Of a DNA stretch of 64,000 nt, positions 1 through 9,156 are shown piece by piece. The translations under genes were made by a program, and so were the position numbers. The notes beneath the pieces are model-generated. The model had not been told where the DNA came from. It ran no database searches and worked only from the letters and a program-made list of their open reading frames with translations. This DNA comes from Polyangium mundeleinium (GTDB taxonomy: Bacteria > Myxococcota_A > Polyangia > Polyangiales > Polyangiaceae): positions 6,418,501-6,482,500 of the forward strand of contig NZ_JAQNDO010000001.1 in the NCBI RefSeq assembly GCF_028369105.1, in the 5' to 3' direction. Position 1 is the stretch's first letter. Each line of letters opens with the position of its first letter.

Positions 1-10
1 AGCCTCCGGA

Positions 11-222
11 GGTACGAGGCCGTGCCTTGGAGGGACGGGAACGTGTCTCTGGGGCGTGCGGTCGAGCCTCCGGAGGTACGAGGCCGTGCCTTGGAGGGAC
101 GGGGTCGTGCCTTGGAGGGACGGGAACGTGTCTCTGGGGCGTGCGGTCGAGCCTCCGGAGGTACGAGGCCGTGCCTTGGAGGTACGAGGCCGTGCCTTGG
201 AGGGACGAGGCCGTGCCTTGGA
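11..222. repeat. 21-bp tandem repeat block with 43-bp variants
   Basis: Six copies of a 21-bp unit (beginning GGTACGAGG or GGGACG and ending CGTGCCTTGGA) start at 11, 75, 96, 160, 181 and 202. Two copies of a 43-bp unit (32-74 and 117-159) are interspersed. A degenerate copy is at about 325-350. The 21-bp unit could encode a heptapeptide, but the 43-bp unit is not a multiple of three, so successive copies fall in different frames; all three forward frames read pieces of the same peptide. That argues for a non-coding variable-number repeat. Nothing else recognisable was seen in 223-525. Confidence 0.85.
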
Positions 223-525
223 GGAACGGGGGCGATGGTAGGCGCGGCGGGCCCGTGGCGTCGAGAGATGGGCACGATGTAGGGAGACCATGGGCTCATC
301 GCCGAAGACCTACGGCCCCATTGCGTGGAGGGACGGAGCCGTGCCGTTTGGAACGTGAGGCCACCGCGTCACGCCATGACGTCATGCGACGAGACGTTGG
401 CCGCCGACCTGTCAGCGCTGCGGCCTTTGGTAGGCAGGCTCATCCCTGGTCTTGACCGGCGGAGGCGTTCCCCACCAACACAGCCGCGCTGCGGCTTCTG
501 CTGGCCCCCCGGCTCCTTCGTCGGC

Positions 526-643
526 CCGTTTGAAAAACTGCGCGGAGCGCAGTTTTTCAACCCTGGGTCCAGCCCCTGGCTGGTCCGGGGTCGAGGGGGC
601 GGACAGCCCCCCGCGGGGACCGGGGCGGCGCCCCGGCGCGGCG
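526..643 (+). repeat. Dispersed hairpin element, copy A
   Basis: A palindrome with 13-bp arms (TGAAAAACTGCGC at 531-543, its complement at 547-559, loop GGA) is followed by a G/C-rich tail that itself contains short inverted repeats. Related copies lie at 51252-51370 (same orientation) and 51033-51170 (opposite orientation). The conserved hairpin core is AACTGCGCGGAGCGCAGTT. It lies downstream of the response regulator gene on the minus strand, so it may also act as a terminator there, but no U-tract follows. Multi-copy REP-like element is the best description. Confidence 0.75.
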
Positions 644-681
644 CTTCCCAGAGGAGACCCATGCTCAGCCCGTAGAGCAGC

Positions 682-1947
682 CTATTTGCTCGACGGCGTC
701 CCCGATCGTTTCTCGGAAAAGCCGTGTTCTTCGAGCTTCGCGTAGAGCTGCGGGCGCGGAATGCCGAGGAGCTTGGCCGCCAGGGTGCGGTTGCCGTCGG
801 CGCGCTGGAGCGCGGACGCGAGCAGATCCCGCTCCAGCCGGGCCACGGCCTCGCGCAGTGGAAGGCCGAGGTAGCGGTTCGTGGGCTCGGTCGGGGACGC
901 GGGGGTCGCGAGCTCGGGCGGGAGCGCGTCGGCGTCGATGACCTCGCCGTGGCACATTTCGGCCGCGCGGCGGACCACGAGGAACAGCTCGCGGACGTTG
1001 CCCGGCCAGTCGTGGCGCACGAGCGCGGCCATCGCCTCCTCGGAGATCGCGCGCGCGCGTGTTCCCACGATCGCCCGCGAGACGAGCAGCGCCACGTCGC
1101 TCCGGCGCTCGCGCAGCGGTGGAACGGCGATTTCGAGGACCGCGAGCTGATAATAAAGCTCCGCGATCAGAGGGACCTCCAGTGAGCCGGGCGCGAGCCG
1201 CGCCAGCGTGACGACGCGGACCGGCGGTGATTCGGAGAGCCAAGCGGCGAACGCGCCTTGCGCCGCCGGCGTCAGATCCCCCGCGCCGTCGACGAGGAGG
1301 GTTCCGCCCGCGCGCGCGCCTGCGAGCATCCCCCGAAGCTCGGCGGCGTCCGTCGACGGATCGACGCGCACGACGACGAGCGGCTCGCTGGCGCGGCTCG
1401 AATACTCGTGGATCGCGCGGGCCACGAGCTCCTTGCCGGCGCCGGCCTCGCCCTTGACGAGCACGGGGGCCTGCGATCCGGCGGCGCGGCCGATGAGCTT
1501 CCAGACTGCGTGCATGGCCGCGCTCCGCCCTACGAGCGGCGTGCTCTCCGCGAGTGCCTCCACGGCCGCCGGAGGCGCGCGCCGCTGCTTGACCGCGCGC
1601 GCGACGGTGGCGACGAGGCGCTGCAAATCGAAGGGTTTTGTCAGATAATCGAAGGCCCCGTCGCGCATCGCCTCGATGGTGCGCTCGCCGTCGTCGTACG
1701 CGGTGGCCACGATCACGGGCAGATCGCGGTGTTGGCCCGTCCGGAGCTCGCGCAAGAGCTCGAGGCCGCTGCCGTCCTTGAGACGGATGTCGACCAGGGC
1801 GCAGTCGAACGTGTTCGGCTCGGCGAGCCGCGTCCGCGCCTCGGCCAGGCTCGCGGCGGCCACGGTCGTGTGCCCCACGCGCGCCAGGGCTGTCGCGAGC
1901 CCGAGCCGGATGCCTTTTTCGTCGTCCACGATGAGCACCGTGCTCAT
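682..1947 (-). CDS. NtrC-family response regulator with degenerate AAA+ domain
   Basis: 421 residues: receiver domain (1-120, phosphoacceptor Asp53, conserved Lys104), AAA+ domain of the NtrC type (135-325; Walker A GEAGAGKE at 166-173, arginine-rich PPLRERRSDV, WPGNVREL), and a C-terminal Fis-type helix-turn-helix (about 383-410). About 20 residues are missing where the GAFTGA loop that contacts sigma54 should be, and the Walker B box reads LLVDGAG, without the usual DE. It can probably be phosphorylated and bind DNA but is unlikely to remodel sigma54 polymerase. The ATG at 1945-1947 overlaps the stop of the upstream kinase gene (ATGA), so the two are translationally coupled. Probable partner of that kinase and candidate regulator of the divergent efflux operon (inference). 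Confidence 0.88.
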   Translation of the reverse strand: MSTVLIVDDEKGIRLGLATALARVGHTTVAAASLAEARTRLAEPNTFDCALVDIRLKDGSGLELLRELRTGQHRDLPVIVATAYDDGERTIEAMRDGAFDYLTKPFDLQRLVATVARAVKQRRAPPAAVEALAESTPLVGRSAAMHAVWKLIGRAAGSQAPVLVKGEAGAGKELVARAIHEYSSRASEPLVVVRVDPSTDAAELRGMLAGARAGGTLLVDGAGDLTPAAQGAFAAWLSESPPVRVVTLARLAPGSLEVPLIAELYYQLAVLEIAVPPLRERRSDVALLVSRAIVGTRARAISEEAMAALVRHDWPGNVRELFLVVRRAAEMCHGEVIDADALPPELATPASPTEPTNRYLGLPLREAVARLERDLLASALQRADGNRTLAAKLLGIPRPQLYAKLEEHGFSEKRSGTPSSK

Positions 1948-3323
1948 GCCGCGCCTCCTTCGGCCGGAACGGAGAGCTCGAACCGCGTGACGCCGCCCTC
2001 GCGCTGGTAGGTGAGCCGCCCGCCGCTCGCCACCGCGATGGCCCGCGACACCGCGAGGCCGAGCCCCGTGCCCTCGGGTTTCGTCGTGAAAAATGGCTCG
2101 AAGAGCTCGGAGACGCGATCCTCGGGGACGCCGTCGCCGTCGTCCTCGACCGTCAGCACCGACAAGCCCCCGTGCCGCTCGATCTGCACGCGCACCTCGG
2201 CCCCCGACGGCGACGCCTCGACGCCGTTCTTGACGAGGTTGTCCACGGCGCGGGCGCAAGCGTCGGGGTCGACGACGGCGCGCGCGCGGCCGCTCACGGC
2301 CAGGGAGACGCCTCGCTCCTTCGCCCAGGTCGAGAGCAAGCCGAGCCGCCGATCGACCACGTCGCGGAGCTCCGTGTCCACGCGTCGGCCGATCCGGCGG
2401 CCGCTGACGACCAGGAAATCCGTGAGGAGGCGATCGAGCCGCGTGATCTCCTCGTCCACCGCGTCGAGCTCCTGCGCGACCTCGGCCGGGACGCCCTCGG
2501 AGGTGCGCGCCATGTCGACGCGCAGCTTGATCGACGCGAGCGGGTTGCGGACCTCGTGCGCGACGCCGGCGACGACCCGGCCGAGCGCGGCCAGGCGCTC
2601 TTTGCGGCCGAGCTCCTCGGCGAGCCGCTCCCGCTCATGCTCGGCCGCCGCGAGGCTCGCCGCCAGGCTCGCGACGCCCTCGGCCACGCTCGAAAGCTCG
2701 GCGAGCGCGGGGCGCGGGACTTCGGACGTGAGATCCTCCTCCAGCGCCGCGAGCGACCGCTTGAGCCCGCGCGCCCCGCGCGTGGCGGCGATCACGGTGC
2801 CGAGCGCGATCACGCCGAGGAGCACGGTCGCCGACGTGAGCAGGCCTGCGATGAGGCGCCAGGTGCCGACGAGCTTGGACATCGACACGGTGTAGGCGAC
2901 CCAGAGCAAGCGGCCGTCGGCGCTCCGCCGCGCGCCGAGGAAGAGCGTGCCTTCGCCGACGTCGAGCGCCCCGACCTCGGCGCGATCCCGCTTTGCTACG
3001 GCCGCGAGCGTGGAGAGCGCGCGATCGGCCTCGCTGGAGATGCCCGAGCGGATCGGGATCGGCCCTCCGGGGACGGCCGGATCCTGGGCGGTGCCGCCAC
3101 GCAGCCCGAGCACGGTGAACCGCGCGGCGCCGCCGTCCGCGTCGGGCTGCTCGGCCCAGCGGGCGAGCTCGCGTTGCACGAGGTCGCGGCCGCGCTCCAG
3201 GCGTTGCTCGCTCGACATGCGGATGACGCGGTTCACCGACACGACCGAGACCCCGAACACGAGCGAGGCCAGGATCGTCACGGCTCCGAGCAGCCACCTC
3301 AACGACACACGCGGGAGCCTCAT
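1944..3323 (-). CDS. Membrane sensor histidine kinase
   Basis: 459 residues. An N-terminal membrane segment (about 10-30) and a second one (about 155-180) enclose a periplasmic sensor region. A HAMP-like linker and short coiled coil follow, then the dimerisation/phosphoacceptor box AGVAHEVRNPLASIK (His256) and an HATPase domain with N-box (DNLVKNGVEAS), G1 (DDGDGVPE), F-box (FEPFFTTKPEG) and G2 (GTGLGLAVS). All catalytic boxes look intact. The start at 3323 has no strong Shine-Dalgarno, so the exact N-terminus is uncertain. It overlaps the response regulator start by 4 bases. A 129-bp divergent gap separates it from the TolC/RND operon, which suggests local control of efflux. Confidence 0.92.
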   Translation of the reverse strand: MRLPRVSLRWLLGAVTILASLVFGVSVVSVNRVIRMSSEQRLERGRDLVQRELARWAEQPDADGGAARFTVLGLRGGTAQDPAVPGGPIPIRSGISSEADRALSTLAAVAKRDRAEVGALDVGEGTLFLGARRSADGRLLWVAYTVSMSKLVGTWRLIAGLLTSATVLLGVIALGTVIAATRGARGLKRSLAALEEDLTSEVPRPALAELSSVAEGVASLAASLAAAEHERERLAEELGRKERLAALGRVVAGVAHEVRNPLASIKLRVDMARTSEGVPAEVAQELDAVDEEITRLDRLLTDFLVVSGRRIGRRVDTELRDVVDRRLGLLSTWAKERGVSLAVSGRARAVVDPDACARAVDNLVKNGVEASPSGAEVRVQIERHGGLSVLTVEDDGDGVPEDRVSELFEPFFTTKPEGTGLGLAVSRAIAVASGGRLTYQREGGVTRFELSVPAEGGAA

Positions 3324-3452
3324 CAGGGCGGACGAATGATGTCCCGAATCCTGACAGGTGTCATGGCCCGTGACGAAGCAGGGGACGGCCTCGATCGGGC
3401 CGAGCCTCGGCCCGCAGGGAGGCGGTAGAGGGGAAGGGCGAGGAAACGCTCG

Positions 3453-4769
3453 ATGACGGTCCGAAGGTCGTTTTTCCCCACGCTACTCGTCTCGCTTCTT
3501 TTGATCTTTCCCCGCGGCGCGCACGCCGGCTCGCTCACGCTCGAGCAAGCCGTGCGGCAAGCGCTCGGGAACCACGAGCGCGCCGGCAAGGCGCCGCTCC
3601 GCGTGAAGGCCGCCGAAGGTCAGCTCGACCGCGCGCGCTCGTCGTTCCTGCCGAGCCTGGTCGCGGGCGCGAACGCCACGCTCCGCGGCACCGAGGATCG
3701 GATCGGCCGCCAGCTCTTCGGCACGGGCACGATCACGCTCACGCAGCCCCTCTTGAACCCGTCGGCGATCCCGCAGTACACGCAGGCCAGGCGCCAGCTC
3801 GCGGCCGAGCGCTGGGGCGCGGTCGAGGATCGGCGCAGCCTCGCCTTCGACACGGCGCGCGCGTTCCTCGTGGTGCTCACGCGCGAGCGCGTGCACGAAG
3901 CGGCGACACGCAGGCTCGAACGGGCCCGCGCCAACCAGCAGAACGCCGACGCACGTGCACAGGCGGGCCTCGCGAGCACGAACGACGTGACGCGCGCGCT
4001 GCTCGAGACCACGGCGGCCGCGCGGGAAGTGGCGCAGGCCGAGGGCAACGTCAGCACGGCCTACCTGGAGCTCGGGTTCCTCGTGGGGAGCCCGGTCACG
4101 GGGCCACTCTCGGCGCCGGATCGCACGACGCGCGCCGCGGAGAGCGGGGGCGTCCGGGCCGAAGACGAGGTCCGGCAAGCCGAGGCGCGCAGGCCGGATC
4201 TCCGCGCCGCCGAGGAGCGCACCGCGGCCCTCCGCGCATCGGCCCAGGAGCCCCTGTACCGACTCGCGCCCACGCTCACGCTCTCGGCGCAGGTGCGCTT
4301 CAACCCCGCGCCCGCCCCGCCCGACACGACCCACGACGAGACGTTGCAACTGAACCTCACCTGGCCGCTCTTCGACGCCGGCGCGCGCTACGGCGATCGC
4401 AAGACGCGTGTCGCGCAAGCCGAGAGCCAGGCCCTCGACGAGCGGCAGATCCGGCGGTCCGTGGCGACCGACATCGGCATCGCGCGGGTCACGCTGAAGG
4501 CCGCGCGCGAGAGCTACCGCATCGCCGAGGAGGCGGTTGCGGCGGCGAAGAAGAACACGGCCGAGACGGAGATCCTCTACCAGCAAGGGCTCGCGCGGGC
4601 GATCGAGCTCGTCGACGCGAACGCGCGCCGCTACGAGGCCGAGGTCGCCCTCGCCACCGCCAAGCTCGCGATGGAGCAGGCCTACCTGGAGCTGCGCTTC
4701 GCGCTCGGCCAAGGCCCCACCGACGACGACACCGAACGCCCCGCCCAGGCGGATGGAGGTGCGCAATGA
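3453..4769 (+). CDS. TolC-family outer membrane efflux protein
   Basis: 438 residues with a cleavable signal peptide (1-25, cleavage after GAHA). The mature part has the internal duplication typical of OEP/TolC proteins: long amphipathic helices rich in Ala, Arg and Glu, with a GSL-TLEQAVRQAL start and repeated LxLxxPLF(D)-type strand motifs (LTQPLLNPS and LTWPLFDAG). It would form the outer-membrane channel of the tripartite pump. The stop overlaps the start of the adaptor gene (ATGA at 4766-4769). First gene of a three-gene operon. Confidence 0.93.
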   Translation: MTVRRSFFPTLLVSLLLIFPRGAHAGSLTLEQAVRQALGNHERAGKAPLRVKAAEGQLDRARSSFLPSLVAGANATLRGTEDRIGRQLFGTGTITLTQPLLNPSAIPQYTQARRQLAAERWGAVEDRRSLAFDTARAFLVVLTRERVHEAATRRLERARANQQNADARAQAGLASTNDVTRALLETTAAAREVAQAEGNVSTAYLELGFLVGSPVTGPLSAPDRTTRAAESGGVRAEDEVRQAEARRPDLRAAEERTAALRASAQEPLYRLAPTLTLSAQVRFNPAPAPPDTTHDETLQLNLTWPLFDAGARYGDRKTRVAQAESQALDERQIRRSVATDIGIARVTLKAARESYRIAEEAVAAAKKNTAETEILYQQGLARAIELVDANARRYEAEVALATAKLAMEQAYLELRFALGQGPTDDDTERPAQADGGAQ

Positions 4770-6025
4770 AGCTCGCGCGTGTGCTCCTTTTGCTTTGCTT
4801 GCCCCTCGCCGTCGCCTGCAAAGGCAAGCCGACCGAAGGCGGCGCCTCCGGCGGAGGCAAGCCCGGCCGCGACGGAGGCGGCCTCTCGTTCGCCGCCGAC
4901 GTCATGCCCGTGGAGGCCAAGAAGGTCACCTACACGGTGAACGCGCCGGGCACGATCGAGGCCTTCGAGCGGGTCCAGGTCACGGCCCGCGTGGCCGGCG
5001 TCGTCGACCGCGTGGCCTTCACGGAGGGCCAGGAGGTCAAGAAGGGCGACGTCCTCGTGGTCATCGACTCGGAGCGGTACCTGCTCGCGGTGAACGGCGC
5101 CAAGGCGGCGCTCGCCAAGACGGAGGCCGCGGTCCGGGACATGGAGGCGATGGTCGCGCGGCGCGAGGGCGCGAGCGGCATGAACCCCGGCCTCATCCCG
5201 GGCGAGGAGCTCGAGAGCTACAAGAGCAAGGTCCTCACCGCCAAGGCCGATCGCGACATCGCCTTCCAGTCGCTCCGCAGCGCGCAGCTCAACCTGCGCG
5301 ACTCGTCCGTGCGCGCGCCCATGGTCGGCGCGATCCAGACGCGCACCGTCGAGACGGGGCAATACGTGCAAGCGGGGTACGTGATGGCCACGCTCCTCCA
5401 GAGCGATCCGCTCCTCCTGCGCTTCCAGGTCGAGCCGCTCGAAGCGCCGCGCCTCAAGGTCGGGATGACGGCCACGTTCACGATGCGCGAGACGCTGCGG
5501 AAGTTCACCGCGAAGATCACGCTCATCGCGGCGGCCGCCGACCCGACGACGCACATGGTCGCGGTCACGGGCGAGGTGAACGACGAAGGCCACAAGTACT
5601 GGCTGCGCCCCGGCTCGTTCTGCGACGTCAGCGTCGACATCGGCGCCCAGCGCGAGGCGGTGACGATCCCGCGGCTCGCGGCGCGCGCCACCGACCACGG
5701 CTACGTCGCCTACGTCGTGGAGAACGGCGTCGCCAAGGAGCGCGTGCTCGCGCTCGGGATGAGCACGCAGGACGGCTGGGTCGAGGTCCGCTCCGGCCTC
5801 GCCGCGGGCGACGTGCTCGTCGTGCGTGGCGCCGAGGCGCTGACCGACGGCGCCAAGGTCCGCCCGACGACCATCACGCCCGAAGCGCTCCTCACGGCCA
5901 CCGCCCCGAGCGCCCGCCCACAGGCTTCGAGCGCGCCGCCTCCGGCCGATCCTGCCTCGGGCGAGCCTGCGCCCGGCGCCCCCCCGACGCCGAGCGCATC
6001 GGCCAGCGCGGGGGTGCGGCCGTGA
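4766..6025 (+). CDS. RND efflux periplasmic adaptor (MFP) lipoprotein
   Basis: 419 residues. A lipoprotein signal peptide ends with LAVAC (Cys18), followed by a Gly-rich tether. The membrane-fusion core is recognisable: a biotinyl-lipoyl-like segment (FERVQVTARVAGVVDRVAFTEGQEVKKGDVL), an alpha-hairpin with coiled-coil character (about 105-175), the second lipoyl half (VRAPMVGAIQTRTVETGQYV), then beta-barrel and membrane-proximal domains. The C-terminus is a low-complexity Ala/Pro/Ser tail. It links the RND permease to the TolC channel. Start and stop overlap both neighbours by 4 bases, so the operon is tightly coupled. Confidence 0.94.
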   Translation: MKLARVLLLLCLPLAVACKGKPTEGGASGGGKPGRDGGGLSFAADVMPVEAKKVTYTVNAPGTIEAFERVQVTARVAGVVDRVAFTEGQEVKKGDVLVVIDSERYLLAVNGAKAALAKTEAAVRDMEAMVARREGASGMNPGLIPGEELESYKSKVLTAKADRDIAFQSLRSAQLNLRDSSVRAPMVGAIQTRTVETGQYVQAGYVMATLLQSDPLLLRFQVEPLEAPRLKVGMTATFTMRETLRKFTAKITLIAAAADPTTHMVAVTGEVNDEGHKYWLRPGSFCDVSVDIGAQREAVTIPRLAARATDHGYVAYVVENGVAKERVLALGMSTQDGWVEVRSGLAAGDVLVVRGAEALTDGAKVRPTTITPEALLTATAPSARPQASSAPPPADPASGEPAPGAPPTPSASASAGVRP

Positions 6026-9000
6026 ACCTCACCGACATCTCCATCAAGAACCCGGTCTTCGCCTGGATGCTCATGGCGTGCACGATCCTCTTCGGCATCG
6101 TCGCGGCCACGCGCATCGGCATCAGCCAGTACCCGGACGTCGACTACCCCAACATCAGCGTCAACCTCTCCTGGCCCGGCGCGTCGCCCTCGGCCGTCGA
6201 GCGCGAGATCGTCGAGCCGCTCGAACAGGCCCTCGCGCAGGTCGAGGGCGTCAAGGAGATCTCGTCGCAGGCGCGGCAGGGATCGGCGCGGATCACGGCG
6301 AGCTTCGACATCTCGCGCAACGTCGACCTCGCCCTCCAGGACGTCCAGGCCAAGGTCGCGCAGGCCCAGCGGCAGCTCCCGCGCGACGTGCCAGCAGCCA
6401 CCGTCTCCAAGTCGAACCCCGACGACACGCCCATCGTCACCGTCGGCGTCTCCGGCCCGTTTTCGCGCCAGCTCCTCGCCGACGTCGCCCGCTACCAGGT
6501 CCAGGAAAAGCTCCAGACCGTGCCGGGCGTCGGTCAAATCACGCTGAACGGCTACCTCGATCGCAACATCCGCATCTGGCTCGACACGAGCCGCCTCGCG
6601 GAAAAAGGCGTCGTCGCGAGCGACGTCATCGACGGGATCCGCCGCGAGCACGTCGAGGTCCCGGGCGGCCAGCTCGAAGCGGGCGGTAGGCAGCTCAACG
6701 TCCGCCTCCTCGGCGAGGCGCTCGACGTCGAGGCGCTGCGCAAGCTCGTGGTGCGGCACGTGAACAACACGCCCGTCTACCTCGAAGACGTCGCCGTCGT
6801 GGAGGACGGCTTCGAGGACGTGAACTCCGTCGCGCGGCTCGACGGCATCCCCTTGCAGGCGCTCGGCGTGCTCAAGCAACGCGGGACGAACGCCGTCGCC
6901 GTGGCGAGCGCGGTGCGCGAGAAGGTCACGGAGATCCAGCGCAGCCTGCCCGAGGGGATGAAGGTCGAGGTCCTCTTCGACACCACGACCTTCATCGAAG
7001 AGTCCGTCCACGAAATCGAGATCGAGCTCGGTCTCGCGCTCATCCTCACGGCGCTCGTCTGCTGGCTCTTCCTCGGCTCGCTCTCCAGCACGGTCAACGT
7101 GATCCTGGCGATCCCGATGTCGCTGCTCGGCACCGTGGCGGTCGTCTACTTCCTCGGCTTCACGCTGAACACATTTACCCTGCTCGGCCTCTCGCTCGCC
7201 GTCGGGCTCGTCGTCGACGACGCCGTGATGGTCATGGAGAACATCTACCGGCACGCCGAGATGGGGAAGGCGCGCGCCAAGGCCGCGGCCGACGGCACCA
7301 AGGAGATCACGTTCGCCGCGCTCGCGGCCACGGTCGCCGTCATCGCGATCTTCCTCCCCGTCGTGTTCATGGGCGGCGTCATCGGCCGCTTCTTCTTCCA
7401 GTTCGGCGTGACGCTCTCGGTGGCCGTGATGCTCTCGTACTTCGAGGCGATCACGCTCGCGCCCGCCCGCTGCGCGCAGATCCTCGACACCTCGCGCGAG
7501 GGGCGGAGCGCCGTCGGCAAGGCCATGGATCGCGGCTTCTCCGCGCTCGAACGCGGTTATGGACGCGTGCTCGGCAAGGCGCTCGCGCACCCCTGGAAGG
7601 TCCTCCTCGGCGCGACGCTCCTCCTCGGCGCCACCGCGTTCATCGTCCCGCGGCTCGGCACCGAGTTCGTCCCCGCGCAAGACCAGAGCCGCCTCGACGT
7701 CCGCATCCAGACGGAGACCGGGACCAGCGTGCAGGCCGCCGCGCCGCTCTTGCAGCGGGCCGAGCAGAAGCTCGCGGCGCGGCCCGAGGTCACGCGGGTC
7801 CTCACCACGCTCTCGGCCTCGCGCGGCGTGATGAGCTTGACCCTGGTCCCGCCGAACGAACGCAAGCTCTCGGCGCAGGAGCTCGCCGCCCAGATCCGCC
7901 GCGAATTGCAGTCGATCGCTGGCATCCGCGCGTCGGTGCAGGATCCCTCGCAGCAGAGCTTCGGCGCGCAGCGCGGGTATCCCGTCGACTTCACGGTGCG
8001 CGGCGCGGACTGGGACACGCTCGTCACGGCGGCGATGCAGCTCAAGACCGACCTCGAAAAGAGCGGCACCGTGACGGACGTGACGACCGACTACCAGATC
8101 GGCGCGCCCGAGGTGCAGATCGTCCCGGATCGCCGCCGCGCCACGGATCTCGGCGTCCCGGTGAGCGATCTCGCGAACACGGTGAGCGCGCTCGTCGGCG
8201 GCAACATCGTCGGCAAGTTCTCCACCGGGGGCCGCCGCGTCGACATCCGCGTGCGCCTCCTCGCCACGCAACGCTCTCGCCCCGAGGACCTCGGCGAGAT
8301 CCGCGTGCGGGCGCAAAATGGGACCACGATTCCGCTCTCGCTCGTCGTCTCGCAGAACGAGACGGCGGTGCTGCAATCGATCAACCGCGTCGATCGGGAG
8401 CGGGCGATCCGGATCTCGGGGAACGTGGCGCCGGGGCATTCGCAGATCGAGGCGATGAACACGGTGAAGGATCTTTCGAAGGCGCTGCCGCTCGGCTACC
8501 GGGCCGTGGCCGGCGGCCAGGCCTCGCAGTTCGACGAAACCACGGGGGGCCTCGTCTTCGCGCTCGTGATCGGGATCCTCGTCGCGTACATGGTGCTCGC
8601 AAGCCAGTTCAATTCGTTCCTGCACCCCGTCACCGTGCTGACGATTTTGCCCCTGGCGCTCTCGGGGGCGGCGATCGGCTTGTTCGTCACGGGCAAGACG
8701 CTGAACATCTTCAGCATGATCGGCGTGCTCTTGCTCATGGGCATCGTCAAGAAAAACTCCATTCTGCTCGTGGAGTACGCGAATCAAGTGCGCGAGCACG
8801 AGGGGTTGTCCGCGCACGAGGCCATGCGCAAGGCGGGGCCGCTGCGGCTGCGGCCGATCCTGATGACCACGATCGCGACGATGATGGCGGCCGTGCCGGC
8901 CGTGCTCGGCATCGGCCCGGGCACGGAGACGCGCAGCCCCATGGCCGTCGTGGTGCTCGGCGGGCTCACGGTGTCGACGCTGCTCAGCCTGCTCGTGGTG

Positions 9001-9087
9001 CCGGCGTTCTACCGGGTCGCCGATGACATCAAGGAGAAGCTGCGCCCGAAAGCTGCGCCGGCCGAGGTCGAGCAGACGTCAGGTTGA
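6022..9087 (+). CDS. RND multidrug efflux permease (AcrB/MexF type)
   Basis: 1021 residues, the normal length for the HAE-1/HAE-3 RND class. The start is GTG at 6022, overlapping the adaptor stop (GTGA). It begins NLTDISIKNPVFAWMLM, the usual first membrane helix, and the porter domain follows. TM4 carries the paired proton-relay aspartates (VGLVVDDAVMVMEN), and the FLPVVFMGGVIGRFFFQFG segment is the classical second signature. The second half repeats this pattern (GIVKKNSILLVEYANQ, LRPILMTTIATMMAAVPA). Substrate cannot be read; drugs, lipids or metabolites are all possible. Confidence 0.96.
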   Translation: MNLTDISIKNPVFAWMLMACTILFGIVAATRIGISQYPDVDYPNISVNLSWPGASPSAVEREIVEPLEQALAQVEGVKEISSQARQGSARITASFDISRNVDLALQDVQAKVAQAQRQLPRDVPAATVSKSNPDDTPIVTVGVSGPFSRQLLADVARYQVQEKLQTVPGVGQITLNGYLDRNIRIWLDTSRLAEKGVVASDVIDGIRREHVEVPGGQLEAGGRQLNVRLLGEALDVEALRKLVVRHVNNTPVYLEDVAVVEDGFEDVNSVARLDGIPLQALGVLKQRGTNAVAVASAVREKVTEIQRSLPEGMKVEVLFDTTTFIEESVHEIEIELGLALILTALVCWLFLGSLSSTVNVILAIPMSLLGTVAVVYFLGFTLNTFTLLGLSLAVGLVVDDAVMVMENIYRHAEMGKARAKAAADGTKEITFAALAATVAVIAIFLPVVFMGGVIGRFFFQFGVTLSVAVMLSYFEAITLAPARCAQILDTSREGRSAVGKAMDRGFSALERGYGRVLGKALAHPWKVLLGATLLLGATAFIVPRLGTEFVPAQDQSRLDVRIQTETGTSVQAAAPLLQRAEQKLAARPEVTRVLTTLSASRGVMSLTLVPPNERKLSAQELAAQIRRELQSIAGIRASVQDPSQQSFGAQRGYPVDFTVRGADWDTLVTAAMQLKTDLEKSGTVTDVTTDYQIGAPEVQIVPDRRRATDLGVPVSDLANTVSALVGGNIVGKFSTGGRRVDIRVRLLATQRSRPEDLGEIRVRAQNGTTIPLSLVVSQNETAVLQSINRVDRERAIRISGNVAPGHSQIEAMNTVKDLSKALPLGYRAVAGGQASQFDETTGGLVFALVIGILVAYMVLASQFNSFLHPVTVLTILPLALSGAAIGLFVTGKTLNIFSMIGVLLLMGIVKKNSILLVEYANQVREHEGLSAHEAMRKAGPLRLRPILMTTIATMMAAVPAVLGIGPGTETRSPMAVVVLGGLTVSTLLSLLVVPAFYRVADDIKEKLRPKAAPAEVEQTSG

Positions 9088-9156
9088 ACCACGGCTCAGC
9101 GTGCAGCATGTTCGAGTGAACCTCGTTCGAGGCTCGTGTCGACCTTCGTGGAGGCG

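Noticed and set aside
11-350. CRISPR array
   Set aside because: Units are contiguous with no unique spacers.
27-455. Repeat protein with heptapeptide YEAVPWR
   Set aside because: The 43-bp repeat units shift the frame, and no start or family supports coding.
5710-8817. Minus-strand reading frame of 1035 codons
   Set aside because: Antisense to the RND permease, which has intact family motifs.
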